A DNA stretch of 64,000 nt from Paramecium tetraurelia (taxonomy: Eukaryota > Ciliophora > Oligohymenophorea > Peniculida > Parameciidae): positions 252,386 through 316,385 of the forward strand of contig NW_001799144.1 in the NCBI RefSeq assembly GCF_000165425.1, read 5' to 3'. The notes under the pieces are model-generated. The model saw only the letters and a list, made by a program, of their open reading frames with translations, was not told where the DNA came from and ran no database searches. The translations under genes were made by a program, and so were the position numbers. Shown one piece after another: positions 48,977-63,600 of this stretch (positions within the stretch are counted from its first letter, which is position 1; each line of letters opens with the position of its first letter).

Positions 48977-51900
48977 ATGAAAATAGATGAAATTATTGCT
49001 AATCCAAATTTATGCCCTCCTAAGGAAAGAAAATCAACAACTCCAAATAGCAAGGAATAGATAAATAAATTAGATTAACTACTCAAAGGGAATTTGATTG
49101 AGAACAAAGTAAATGCAATAGAATCAAAAAAAGAAATTTCATAATATAAATAAATCGATAAGAAAATGCCTTTTAAGGATAACTACTCATTATTGTATAA
49201 CTTATCAATTGGAAATAAAAAAATAGATTAATATACAAATCAAAAATAAGTTTAAGAAATAAAAGAAATTCCATATGTATTAGAGAATATTGGAAAACAA
49301 GAAAGGTAATAATTTTAGATACAATCATAATTCGATTAAACAGAGATGTTGAAGGCTTTTGAAAAAAAAATACACACTTTAGAGTTATTTAAAGAAGTAA
49401 AGGTTTCGAATAAATAAGAGGAATTTTATGAAAAAAATAAAGGATTGTTGATAACTAGTATAACTTGTTTTGAAAATATGGTAGCCTTTGGAACTAACAG
49501 AGCTGTAATCTATATCTAATTTAATAACCAAATAAATTAGTTGGAGCAAAACAAAAAAATTAATCATAGTCCAATTATTTGTCTAAGATTTTTAGATAAA
49601 GGCACTAAATTAATAGGTATTTCGGAGAAATAAGTGTTATTGTACGTTAAAAATGAATTTGTAAAGGCATTTTAATTGAAAATAGAAAGTATTCCTATTT
49701 CAATGACTGTTTGTTAAAAGTCGAAAAACTTTAAGATTTAGTTATTGATGGCTGATTCATTGGGTAATGTGTATGGAATTAGAATTAAATAAACCCTATT
49801 AAAATATGGAATGTAGATGAAATTAGAATTAAAAGAGAATATTTTATGTCATTAGATTGAATCTATAAATTTTTAAGATTAGGAATACATCCTATTAACA
49901 TTTAAAGACTAAATACAATTAGTCAATTTGAAACCAGAATATCAACTACTAATGAAATTAAATTATAAGGTTCAAGAGAATAGAATCATTTAAGTTAAAT
50001 GGTAAATTGAAAAGAAGACACTCTTAATAGCAGTTGGTAATGATAACACATTAGAAGTTCTATCAATTTAATTTGAGAAGTAAAATGATAGATTGAAATC
50101 TAATTTAAACTTGTTATGTCAATACAGTTTTAATAACTAATATATATAGTATTTTACTTGGCTGAGCAATGATATTATATTTGTTAAACATGAAAGAAAG
50201 TTGTATTCTTTAATAGGAATATCAGAGATTCTAAAATAAAAAGTAGATATAATTTAAAAATCTTTAAGTCAGGATATTATGAGTTAAAAAATTGGAGAAC
50301 TATTAGTTTTTGAGAATTCAATTTGTAATTTTTAAAATTAACTGTTCTTTATTTCCAATGAAGAAAAGATATATAAATCAAGAATAGTATAATATAAATT
50401 AAATACTTGGGAAGATTAGATGTAATAATTCCAATTAAATAATGAGTTGAAGGAATAATTTGGAATGGGATTGTATTTGTATTCAGGAAAACTCATAAAA
50501 TTAGGGAATCTTCCAAGAATTGGACGATAAGAGTATCTAAAACCTCATTTACACACCTTAGTATCAAGATTTGTTGAAAGTAGTGTAAAATCTTAATCAT
50601 TTAATTCAATTTACATAGCTATGGATTTCTTAATAATGATTGAATCATATGAGTTTCTATTTAACTAAATATATTTAATCTATAAAAGTAATAGATATGA
50701 AAGGTAATTTTATGAAAGTTTGGAATCTTTTATAAACAAAGGAGTTATTAAATAAATACCAATAGATACTTCATTGAAGGATATACTTGACTATTTTAGT
50801 AAAGGCGATAAGTTAAAATTATTGAAGTTTTTGATTTTTAATCTAGACAAAAGCTTTATTAATTATTCTCTTATCAAAGAATTCTGTATTCAATCCAACT
50901 TACAGAGTATATTGATATACATTCCACCAAAAGATATTGAAGATTATAAGACACCTATATTGACTATTTTTGAGATTTATCAATCCTGCTTAAATAACAA
51001 TTCTTAAGTTTTATAGCATTATTTTAAATCAACAAAGTTGGATATAACAAGTCTAAGCCAAAAATAAATTGATGAGTAGATATAATGTTTAGGTTATAAA
51101 TGTATTTGGTTTATGAGTTTAATATTTAAAGGAGAATCACTTTCTTAGGAGAAGATTCCTGAAAAATATTGGCCTCAGATAGTAATTGAGATATTATAAT
51201 GGCTTTTAGAAAGTGAAGTATTGGAGAGGTTCTTATAAATAGATGCTGGAATATTTTTGAATGAACTCTTGTTAATTTTAAAGGATAATAAGACTTATAA
51301 CAAATTATAAGGTTTTAAGGATGCATTAGATAAATAACAAGGTGAACTTTCTGAGATCATCATCAGAAATATATATACGAAAATTAAGAAATTAAATATA
51401 GTAAGCTAATTCAATTGTTTTATTTTGGAAATAATGAAGTTAGGTTATTAAATATCTTATGAGGATTTCTTGTAAGTTATGATTTACAATTTAAGATGCC
51501 CATATGAGAATTTAAAGGTGTTTGTAGACAAAAGTAACTTTAAGTTTTAAAAGATGGAATATAAATTATAAGAGGACATGACAGATTAGGATAAAATAAA
51601 AAGAGATAATTTACTGATTTAATATATAACATTTTTCACAACCCAGTTATTAGGAGATGATTAGTAATTGTAGAGCATTTTATCAGAAGCTTCTTGTTCA
51701 ATACTTTCATGTTCAAGAATTCAATCTGAAATATATTGTTTAAAAGGAGATTGGATAAAATGTATTGGTACTATGCTAGCATCGTCATCTCTAATTGATA
51801 AGGTATTTTAGTATAATATAATTTAGGAATACATATTCAATTATATTGATAGGATACTCAATTCAAATTAATTTTACAATTAGAAAGAGGAAATTATTAA

Positions 51901-53107
51901 ATTTTGTGTGACTATTGTTTAATAATTGGTAAAAATCAATTGTAATTGTAGGCTGATGTAAGTGTTGAGAAATTGAAGATACTTTTGCAATATTTTCCTA
52001 ACTATTTATATAAATAAGCAATAGTTAAGTTGGATAACCATCCCAATTTTAAACTATATTTGCTGAATCAAATAATATAAGATTCTAGGAATAAGAATGA
52101 AATAATTGATAAATAAATTATGATCTCCTATATAAGGTTATTGTGCAAGCATCACCCATAGGATGTATACGATGAATTGCAATTTGGAGATTTCCCATAA
52201 GAAGATTGTATGATTATCTGTAAAGAATATAAAATAATGAAAGGAGTTGCATTTCTAAAAGAAAGAAGTGGATGCTTATAAGAAGCTCTAGACATATATT
52301 TTGATGTATAACATTGAGTAATCTTAGGTTATCAGAACAGATTTTATTGCTCTAGAGAGTGGACACTCTCAACTCGAATTACAATAACAATTACTAATAT
52401 TAATATTACCTTGTTTAAAAATATGCAGAGAAAACTGTTCTAACGAAGATGATAATTTTCAATATTGGTTGACCTGTGTTAATAGAATGCTAATTTTACG
52501 TTTAGAATTCCGTTTATAGACGAATAAGTTTAATTCCATTAATAAATTATTCTAAGAGATCTTAATGGAAATGTTTGAGAGTGTCCATCCCAAGTTGATT
52601 ATTAGTAATTTAAGTTAACTATTAAAACCTTTTACCCATATTGAAGAACTGAGAAGAACAACTGTAACATTGCAGAAGTTATGCTTTTTTTAATTAATTA
52701 CACATGAACAATTTATAGGAAATCAAACTTATTAAAATTTTAAAAGATTAGAGATATTATATGGTTAAGAATAAAAAGGGACTCTTTTAATGGATAGATG
52801 TCTGGTATGCTCACAGGAAAATGAAAAGTATATGTATGCATTTATGTCATGTTGTCACATTTTTCATAAGTAATGTTTGAGACTAATTAAAAATGTAAAA
52901 GTGTGTAAGATTTGTTTAGATAAAGGGATTCATTCTGATTAATGTACTTTATTTATAGATTAATTTAATTAGTAAATGTATAATTAGAAATATTAGTAGA
53001 CAACGATTATGTATAACCTGGTGATTAATTAATAAAGTAACCTACAATAGAAGAGTAGCTACAATTATCAAAGTAGGAGTAGAGATAATTACGAATTAAT
53101 AAATTGA
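48977..53107 (+). CDS. VPS8: VPS8-like CORVET tethering subunit, 1,361 aa
   Basis: Two introns (51929-51951, 52306-52327) give exactly 1,362 codons. Vps8 is the Rab5-binding subunit of the CORVET complex, which tethers early endosomes. The N-terminal ~500 residues alternate short beta strands in a WD40-like propeller pattern; a long alpha-solenoid follows, including the region around LYLYSGKLIKLGNLPRI and the helical blocks beyond. The C-terminus holds a RING-type finger (about residues 1268-1315): CLVCSQ, SCCHIFHKQCL and CKICL, as in Vps8 and Vps41-type subunits. Length matches Vps8 (1,270-1,430 aa). The last ~45 residues are Gln/Asn/Tyr/Ser-rich. Ciliates carry several Vps8 paralogues with specialised roles, so the exact compartment is open. 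Confidence 0.75.
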
Positions 53108-53179
53108 AAATGCTGGATATGGAAAATGAGATTAAAGAAATTTTGTACTGAGTTGATATTTTTAATATTTTAAATTATA

Positions 53180-54591
53180 ATGCAAACATAACCAGATCAA
53201 GAACGACTCAATACACAGGCCAATTAGATATAAGAACCGATCTAAAATAAGGCTCCCTTTTTCGATTTAGAATCTTCAGGGGATGCATTGGAAGATGGAA
53301 GAGTGACTAATCTATATTATCAACGGTAATTGATTTAGTTAATAAAATGTAGATTTAGGATGATGGATTTAAGTTTTTTTGTATTCAATTTTATTGGGAC
53401 TGGTTTAACTGTTATTACATTGGAATTAATTCATTATGATGAATAACCAGAAGCACGCTTGGTGATTTTGTGGGTGATATTCATATCAAATATAATAATG
53501 ATGGGATTGGCTGTAATTAGGAATCAAGTAAAACTGAAATGGAGAGAGAGTAAAGGAGATGTGTATAGTGGATTTACAAAGGAGCACGTAGAGTTGTTGA
53601 TGGAAATTATAATTATTGCTGCATCTCCCCTACCTTTCTTAGATAGTATTAGTTTTTATTTTACAAATGATTTTGTTGATGGAGATGTAAACTATATATA
53701 ATAGACAGGTATATTATTATGCAAATGAATTGCTGTGTTTGACTCTGGCATTTCGAGTAATCTTCTTTATTCGTACAACCTTATTGAATTCGTATTGGCA
53801 TTCCAATAGAACAGATAGAGTCTGTAGTTTGTATGCTAGTTAAGCTGATTACATGTTTACCATAAAATCTCTAATGAGGTAAGAATAATTACATCATTAG
53901 AAATCAGCCATTCACAGTTAATTATAGCGCTATGATTCTTCTGATATTTGTATTTGGTTATTGTCTAAGAATATGCGAGAGTCCCTTAAATAGAATCGAT
54001 GTTAGCAGTAACGATTTTAGTAGTTATGCTAATTCCATGTGGTGTGTCATTGTTACAAGCACTACTGTATTTTCTATTTTAAATTGTAGTTGGGATATGG
54101 TGATTATTATACAAGAACATTATTAGGACGTATAGTAATGAGTGTGGTTTGTATATTGGGTAACTTTGTTGTGTCATCAATGATTGTGATCATCACAAAT
54201 GAGTCATATTTAACTACATTGGAAAACAAGGTTGTCATTCTCATTGATCGTTTGAGTTTAAAAAAACAAATGTAATAGGAGGCAGCAATGATTATTACCA
54301 TATTTGGTCGTATGCATTATGCCAAAAGGTATTATTGATCACTCATTTTCTAGACATCTTGATTTGACAGAAGATGAATTCATAAACATGAGCAAAAAGA
54401 TGAAAAAATACGCTATTCAGTTAAAGTTAACCACTCGTAAATATGTTGCAGCCAGAGCTTTGGGAAGCTAATTGGAAGAAATCAATAGTGGATTTAATTC
54501 ACTTAAGGAAAATCTTAAATAGACATCATAGTTGTAGGAGGAATTAATAAAGGCAAACGAAAATCTTATTTATAAGATAGACAACAAATGA
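53180..54591 (+). CDS. Potassium channel of SK/KCNN-like type, 439 aa
   Basis: Introns 53687-53708 (ends CAG), 53879-53900, 54067-54089 and 54329-54353 give exactly 440 codons. Helices S1-S4 lie in residues ~60-230, without a regular Arg/Lys ladder of the voltage-sensor type. The pore sequence SMWCVIVTSTTLGYGDYY has a potassium selectivity filter (GYGD), split by an intron just before LGYGD. S6 follows as GRIVMSVVCILGNFVVSSMI. A helical C-terminal region (MHYAKRHLDLTEDEFINMSK and the KKYAIQLKLTTRKY stretch) sits where SK channels bind calmodulin. Ca2+-activated K+ currents control swimming behaviour in Paramecium; this gene is a candidate for one, by inference only. Confidence 0.88.
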
Positions 54592-54659
54592 ATAAATATA
54601 CTTTTTATAATAAATGGTTATAATATTTAAGGATAAATATATATTAATATAAATTTATA

Positions 54660-57600
54660 TCATGGTTTTTTGAATGCTCCAGATAATTGCACTGATCCCA
54701 TTCTTTTAAATTAGGATGCAATTTTATTCTTTTATATTTGTGCCAATTGTTCTTATGACATTTGTTTTTAAATGGAAGCTTAAGATTAGTTTTAACTTAT
54801 GGTTGCCTAATTAATTAATTTATATAGATACATAAGATTAGGACAATGGAGTTTAACTATGTTTATTGCTCTAAGAATTTGATTTCTCTTGAGCTTCTTT
54901 AATTTTAGTAGTTTTCTTTTTACCATTAGTTCTTGGTTATTGCAATCCAAATGGAACTGAGATATTTTGAAGTGAACCACGTCTATTAAATATTGAATAA
55001 ATTATTACGCAAGTTAAGTAGTTGGTTTGAGACTTTAAGAACTTTGTAAAGTATTTGGTTTAATTACAGTTGAGGCTCTTCCTGAAGATCTCTAATACGG
55101 AGTCTAGACTTTCATTGTATTATGGGCTACACTCTTTCTTTAATAGGGTAATACACTATCATGTTGAGAAATACTGCCAACTATTTTAGTTTCTGGTTAG
55201 CCTTTAGGTTTGATTTTGAGAATCCTTTTTTTCTCAGGAGGTGTAACATTCAATTCAACTGGTTCTGCTGCTTAACCTTCATTGCCAGTTGGTTGTATTT
55301 CCATTGCAATTATTTTATTCTCATCTAGCATTTCATTATATTTGATAACATCATCCTCATCAAATTCAATAACATTTTTCTGCATGTGTTCAATCAAAGT
55401 GTCGAAAGATTGACGATAGAATAAATTGGCTAGAATGTTTGTTAAATTAGTGGAGTTTCTTTGATAAGTTTATCTCTTCTTTTGTCTGTAAGCCAAATAA
55501 ATTAATTAAAGCTCATTCATTGCTTGAGATAATGAGGTTTTAACGAATTTATTCAAGACTTTGGATAACACTTTGCCTCTATTAGGGGTAGAATATTCAC
55601 TAAAAGGCGAAGAAGGACTCTTATTATTCTTATCAGAGTTGATTCTTCCTCTCAATTATTCATCATTCAAGATATTCTAATAAATGTTCGATCTATCTTT
55701 CTTAGTTCCTCTTTCTAATTATTTGAGAAACATCTTATCAGTCTCTGAAATGTCTGAGTTGGTAGTTCTATTAACAATGGCAGGTTCATCCTATCCATTT
55801 TCAGTAATACCAATCTTAATGATGTTGTTGTTGTGTTATTCAATCTATTGAATTTAAGAGAGTCTTTGAGTAGGTCTCCTAACAAAATTTTATTCTTGAT
55901 ATTTGGGAATCTTCATAGTGATACCGCCTTTAATTTATTTAATATAGGTTCCATCTTTGTTCTTAATAAAGTCATTGTTCTTATAATATGCCAATGATCT
56001 ATTATTAACAATCGATCTTCTCAATAAATGTAATCCATTTTCTTACAATTCATCCAATTCACCAATTTACACCTGTTCATTCTTGTAAGGTTTTAGTATG
56101 AACACCTATACATGTTTTTCCCTATTACATAGTTCTTCTTCAATCATTTGCAAAGTCTCATTTTTAGCTATGACTCTTTACAATACTTAATTGCTAACTT
56201 CCATCCATCCTTACTTTGTTAATTCTAATTAGAATTGAACTTCTGCTCTAGCTAGATATTTAATATCTAATATTAGTTCATCCAAATCATCGCCAAATGT
56301 ATTTTCGTTTGTATATCTTCTTTACAGTCTTCTCTCGTATTTATTAGTGTGTTAGTTCTTAATCAAAATCTCTTCCTCTACATATTTTCCATTGACACTC
56401 AATTTTTAATCCAAAATTCTAATCTAATTCTGTTCATCAACAGATCTATATTAAGAATCTCTGTGTTCCTAACTGTCCTCATCAATCTAATACATGGATC
56501 TTTTATTTTAATTCCATTATCTTATTCCTGGAGGAATCTCGGACTCACTCAATTTTCTCCAGCCTTATTATTAAGTCTTTTGATATTCATTAATAACCAC
56601 TCTAGATCTGATGATGAATCCATTTGGTTATTTCTCATTCAAATTCTTGCTTATAATAACCTCGGTGATATTTACCAATTTCTAAAGTGCATAAAACTCA
56701 TTAACTTTTCCACTTCCAATGATCTCTGTGATTTCCTCTACATCTTAATAAGGATTATAATCAGGATCTATGTTAGTGACTATCTTTCTTGCAATTATTT
56801 GATTTCCTGAATCATCTCTTTCTCTTAATCCCTCTCCAATCTTTAAATGTTGATTGCCTTGATATGGGAATTTAAGTTCATGAATTTCTTATTCTTAATT
56901 ATTGGGATTCGTCAAAATATGATCTTCTTCAAGATAATACAATGATGTAGGATCATCTGGGATCAATTTATTTGATAATATTGGATTGATTACATTATGA
57001 ATCTTCTTCTCAAACTATCCATTTGTTTTACTCCAACCTTCATTAAATAGTTATCCTTATGATTGATTATTTTTAATGATTTTTCTTGATAATAGTAATC
57101 CATCATTTGGATTAACTGGTTCTTCACCTTCCACATATGGACGACGTCTTAATACTAATTCTTATTTGCCTGTCTCCGGATTTCTAATTAATACTTATTC
57201 TTCAATTAATTACAAAGATTCTTATGCATTCAACAACAACTCCAGATTTCCTTAATTTTATTTCCATCCATCTTTCTTTTGTTATTCTGATGATAACAAA
57301 TTTTCAACCACTCTTCTAGAAATAACAATATTTCCTTTTTCATCTGTTTCTTATAAGTTATTTCCTATTTATGCTGATGCTGAAAATACTCTTCTAATTA
57401 GTTTTCTTTCCATCAACCCTGTCTATTCATTATATTATAGAACCTCTTCTTCAATAAATTTGATAGGCTCCTATTAAGCAACAACAATTTCAAAATGACC
57501 ATCTTCATTTTATTTCCAATCATCACTTGAACAAAGATTTGAAATTATTCTTCTTGATATAACTTTTTATCCATTATTAATTTCATCAATTATTTGATCA

Positions 57601-60600
57601 CCAATGATTGCATTTCTATCATCTTCAGTAAATGGTCTTCTGATTAATTTTCTTTCCTGTTTACCTGTTTTTGGATTGACTGTTATGATTTCTTCCTCAA
57701 CATATTGTTCTGGTTCTTCAGAGTTAATTACCTTAACTAATTTACCATCTGATTCTCTTCTCCATTAAGCTAATGACTCATTATTTTCCACTAATTTTCT
57801 TGATAATACTATCGTACCATCCTCTTTACTTTCATTAATATTTTTTCCCAAATTTACCTTTTAATCATTATATGGCCTTCTAATTAATTTCCTTTCCATC
57901 ATTCCAGTCTCTGGATTCATTTACAATACTTCTTCCTCAATATATTTCAATGGTTCAGCTTCACTAATTTAATGAATCAGAATTCCTTAATCATTTTATT
58001 ACCAACTAGTCAATGCAAAATCACTATCAACTATCCTTCTAGCAACTACTTTAGTGCCATCATTCAATTATTCATTAATTTATTCACCCACCTTAAATTT
58101 ATCATCTTCCAACATCACAGGTCTTCTTGTTAATCTTCTTTCTTATTTACCTGTTTTTGGATTGTAAACTAGAATCTCTTCTTCAATGAATTTTTAAGCA
58201 ATATTTGCCAATACTTTTTCCAATGTTCCATCAGGTAGTTTAGACCATCCTTCCTTCTTCAATTAAGTCAAGGATTGCACATTCTCAATCAAACGCCTTG
58301 CCAAAATTCTATTTCCTTGAGCATCCTTCTCTTTTATGTCATCTCCTATTTTTAGATTCTAATCCTTAATAGTGAATTGTCTTCGAATCAATTTCCTTTG
58401 CATTTATTTGGTCGACTTATTCACAATTAAGATCTCCTCCTCAATATACTTAACTGGTTCAGCTGCACACAATTGCACTTCAAACATTCCAGCAGATATC
58501 TATTTCCACCCTTATTACAACTAAAACTCAGATGAACTATCATTCTCTACAATACGTCTTGACACTATCTTTCTTCCCCCTTATTAATCAAGAATATTAT
58601 CTCCCATTTCCATCTTCTCATCTCCAGGTTAATATGGTCTTCTTGTTAATCTTCTTTCCTATTTACCAGTCTTTGGATTTATTATCAATATTTCCTCCTC
58701 TATGAATTTATCTGGTTCTTGCACATTAATTGTTTTCTCTAATACTCCTTGATGATTAACCCATCCACTCTTCTGCAATTGTTAACTCGATTCAACATTC
58801 TCTACTATCTTCCTTGATAGAATCTTATTTCCATTTTGATCAAATTCCTTCAATTAACCCAATTACAAAGTAGAATCTCTTTTTGCATCATATTATCTTC
58901 TCACTAGTTTTCGTTCATATAATCCACTTTCTTCATTATACACTAGTATTTCTTCTTCAATCATTTAAGATGGCTCTGTCATTGTTATTTCCAGATTCCC
59001 ATCTTTCATTTTCCATCCTTCTTCGTTCAATTAATTTAGTGATTGTTCATTATCCACTATCCTTCTTGCTAACACTCTTTAGCCACCATTTAATTCATTT
59101 AATTAATCCCCAATGGCAACATCCTCATTATAATAAGGCTTTCTTATTATTTTTCTTTCTTATTTCCCAGTCTTTGGGTTTACAATAATTACTTCTTCTT
59201 CTATATATTACAAGGGTTCTTAAGATATCACTTTCTCCTGTTTTTGTACATTCCATCCATCAGCTTATAAGCTAGCCAATGATTAATTATTTTCAATTAC
59301 TGTCCTTGATAACACTCTATTACCCTCATTATCTGTTTCTTATAGATTGTTTCCTATTTTCAGTTTTGGATTAAATGGTTTTCTCACTAACTTTCTTACT
59401 AATTACCCATCTTCTGTTTATACTAGTATCTCCTCTTATATATATTTAACAGGCTCTTTGGAAACCAACTCCATTTAACCTGATTTATTATCAATTACCC
59501 ATCCTTCCTTTTACAATTAATCTTAAGATTACTCATTTTACACTACTCTTCTTGCAACAACCTTTTGATTGCCCCTAGATTCATTCAATGAATCACCTGT
59601 ATTTAATTCTGAATCTCCTGCTTACATCGGTCTACGAATAATCTTCCTTTCCATTTGATTTGTTTTAGGATTTAAAATCAATACTTCCTCTTCAATGAAT
59701 TGAATTGGTTCAGCCTTAGAAATTACTTATTCTAATTTCCCATCCTATTTTACTGTCCATCTTCGTTATGACTGTTTGTTCTCCACTATTTTTCTTGAAA
59801 CAATCACATTACCATCTTAATCAGTTTCCTTTACATTTCCTAATTTAGCATTAGGATTATAAGGTTTACGAATTAGTTTTCTTTCCATTTATTGAGTTTC
59901 AGGATTCAAAACTAAGATTTCTTCTTCAATATATTTGACAGGTTCATTCTAAGCCAGAATTTTAACCATTGAACCATCAGGTTGTTATTTCCACTCTTTT
60001 AATCCTTCAGTAGTCTCCTCGTTTTCAACTATTCTTCTTGAAATGATTCTCTCTCCTTTCTGTCCAGCTTCATCCATATCATCACCTAATTCAACTTCTT
60101 CTCCATAATAAGGTCTTCTGATGAGTTTTCTCTCCTATTTACCAGTCCTTGGATTTATTGTGATAATTTCCTCTTCAATATATTATTCAGGTTCTTCTGC
60201 AATCACTTATTCACCCAATTATTAACTCTTGAGATTATCAACAACCTTTCTCGATAATACTTTAACATTAGGATCTTCAATTTCTTTAGAATTTATCGGT
60301 CTAGTAATAAACTTTCTTTCCATAACACCTTTTTCTGAATTATAAATAAGTACTTCCTCAACTACAACTTAAGTTGGTTCTTCCTTCACCAAAACTAACT
60401 CCATTTAGTCTCCCTTTTTCTACCATTTTTATAATTCATCACTTGATTATTAATTATCAATTAATCTTCGAGCTACAATTTTAGTATTTCCTTTTCCTTC
60501 ATTCAATTCTTCTCCAATCTACAAATCTTACCCATTATATGGTTTTCTTATTAATTTTCTTTCTTATTTTCCATTTTTGTTCATCACTATAACCTCTTCT

Positions 60601-63600
60601 TCAATGTATTATAAAGGTTCTTGGGAGATAATTTTTTCCATCTTCCCATTTTTATCTATTACCCATTCCTATTTCTTTTCTTCAGTCAAAGCATTTTCAA
60701 CAATCTTTCTTGACACAACTCTATTTCCCTATGAATTAATTTCTGTTAGATTATTTCCTTATTTTAATTAAGAATCTTTTTAAGTGAAAGGTCTTCTTAT
60801 GATTTTTCTCTCCATCATACCAGTTTCCTCATTGCAAACCAAGATTTCTTCTTCAATGTATTTAATTGGTTCACTTTAAGATATAACCTTTTCTAAGCAT
60901 CCATTTTATTATTAATTCCACTCTTTTTTTTAACTAGTAGTCATTTCATTGTTTACTATCTTTCTAGATAGAACTTTCATTTATCCATCAGATTCATTTA
61001 ATTCATCTCCTAACTTCAATTATTATCCATTGCATGGTTTTCTAATCAATTTTCTTTCAGCCTTTCCATTTTTAAAAACAAGAACTTCTTCTTCATAATA
61101 TTATTCTGGTTCAGCAGATAATAATATTTCTTTTTATCCATTTTTACTAGAATTCCATTCTTACATAGAATTTGATGATTTATTGTTATCAATCACTTTT
61201 GATGATAATATCTTATTGCCATTTTCATCAAACTATCTTTGACCCTCTGTAAATGGTCTTCTTATTAACTTTCTATCCATCATTCCTGTTTCTTCATTAT
61301 ATACTAGGATCTCTTCTTCTATGAATTTGGTTGGTTCATTCTTTGAAATTTACTTCTCAAATACTCCATTTTTTAATTCAAACTCTTTTCCCTCCTCTCC
61401 TTTGACTATTTTTCTTGAAAGTACTCTTTATCCATTTCCAATATCTTAATTCAAATCATCAGATTCTTCTACCTATTATTCATATAATATTGGTTTTCTA
61501 ACAATTTTTCTTTCCTATTTGCCATTCTTAACTATTATAACTTCTTCTTCAATAAATTAATCAGGCTTCTTTGTTGAGATTATTTTCACCAAATTACCAT
61601 CCTAGCCCTTCTGCCATTCGTCTTATTTTTTTATTGATTCAAAATTATCAACTATCCTCCTAGATAAGACTACACCATCATTCGTCTCTTCATTTAATTC
61701 ACTTCCTAATTTTGCATTCTTTTAATATGGCTTTCTAATTATTTTTGTTTCAACCATTCCTGTTTTTGGATTAAAGAAGACCACTTCTTCTTCGATAAAT
61801 TTGGTTGGTTCTGCATTTCCAAGTTTCAACTCATATTAATTATTCTTCTTTTCCCAATTTACTTAAGCATCATTATCAACTATTCTCCTTGCAACTACTC
61901 TCTAACCTCCTCCTATTGATTCATTCAATTCATCACTAACTTCAATATCTTATCCATAGTAAGGTTTTCTGATTAACTTTCTCTCCTATTTACCAGTTTT
62001 AGGATTCACTTAGATGATTTCTTCTTCAATATATTATTCAGGTTCTTCTCCCAAAACTACTTCGATGGCTCCAGGATTACTTTACTTCCATCCTTATTTG
62101 CTAAGAACAATAGAGGATTTTCTATTATCAACAACCTTCCTTGAAATTACTTTATCATATTAAGGTTAAGAATTCTAATCTCTTCTAATAATCTTCCTTT
62201 CCATCATTCCTGTTTCTGGATTACGAACCAAGACTTCCTCTTCGATTTACTAAGCTGGTTCGTTAGAGTTGATAGTCATCACTAATTCATCTCCTTATTT
62301 TTTCCATTATTTTAATTAATCAAGTGATTAATCATTTTTTACAATTCTCCTTGCCACTACATGTTAATCCTTAGATACTTCTTCATCTAATTCATCCCCC
62401 AATTCTAAATCTTCTCCATAATATGGTTTCCTGACTATTTTTCTTTCTTGCTATCCAGTCTTAGGATTCAAAACTAAAATCTCTTCTTCAATATATTAAG
62501 CTGGCTCTTCTTGTATCAAGATTTCGGTTTGTCCTTATTTCCATTATGATTTAGTTGTCGATTAATTATTTTCAACAACTTTCCTTGAGAGTACTAGATT
62601 TCCTTAAGAATCTTAAATATTAAGATTATTTCCAACTTTAACTGAAGGATTATAGGGTTTTTTGATTATCTTTCTTTCCATCATACCAGTCTCCGGATTC
62701 AATACTAAAACTTCTTCTTCAATAAATTTAATTGGTTCAACTCCTATCTTTTTAACTTTGACACCATCAACTTCAACCCACCCCTACATAGCTTCTTAAG
62801 CTTAATTATTATCGACAATCTTTCTGGATACTATTTTATAACCTTCCTCAGAAGAAATATTCAAAGAATCTCCTAAATCACCTGGATCTTCTCCCTCCTT
62901 CAATGGTCTTCTAATTAGTTTTCTTTCTTGCTTTCCTGTCTTCTAATTTAAAATTAAGACTTCTTCTTCTACATATTTAACTGGTTCAACAGCAACTACT
63001 TTTTTCAACACCCCCTTAACCTTTGACCATCCATTTTATGAAGACTCCACATTATCAACAATCCTCCTTGAAACTATTTTGTTACCATCTTTATCAGTTT
63101 CACTAACTTATCCAACTTCACATGGCTGATATTACCTTCTTACAAGCACTCTCTCTAATTACTTAGTTTCTGGGTTAAGGACAAGTATTTCCTCTTCAAT
63201 GAATTTAGTAGGTTCATCAGATGCTAATTATTTTTCCATCACGTCTCCATTTTTCTGCCATAATTTAAGTTCTTCAGTAGTTTGGTTGTTTTAGATGATC
63301 CTTCTAGCTACAATCTTTTTTCCATTTCCTAATGATTCATTTAATGATTCTCCAATGTCTGGATCTTCGTCATTTCTCAAAGGTCGTCTTACTAATTTTC
63401 TTTCTTATTTTCCAGTTTTTTAATTTATAATTATTATTTCTTCTTCTACAAACTATTCAGGTTCATCATCGCACAAGATCTATTCGTATTGCCCATTCTT
63501 CAAAACCCATTATTACCCTTAATCTTAAGCTTCTAAATTATCAACAATTTTTCTTGATAATACAGTTCCATTCTGTATATCTTATTTCTTATTATTGGGA

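Noticed and set aside
52360-52587. 11-bp inverted repeat TGGACACTCTC / GAGAGTGTCCA
   Set aside because: Both arms are inside VPS8 coding sequence, about 200 bp apart, and explained by the encoded residues. No hairpin or element boundary is indicated.
56349-56810. Plus-strand open frame of 153 codons
   Set aside because: Antisense shadow of the giant repeat protein, which is continuous through this region.
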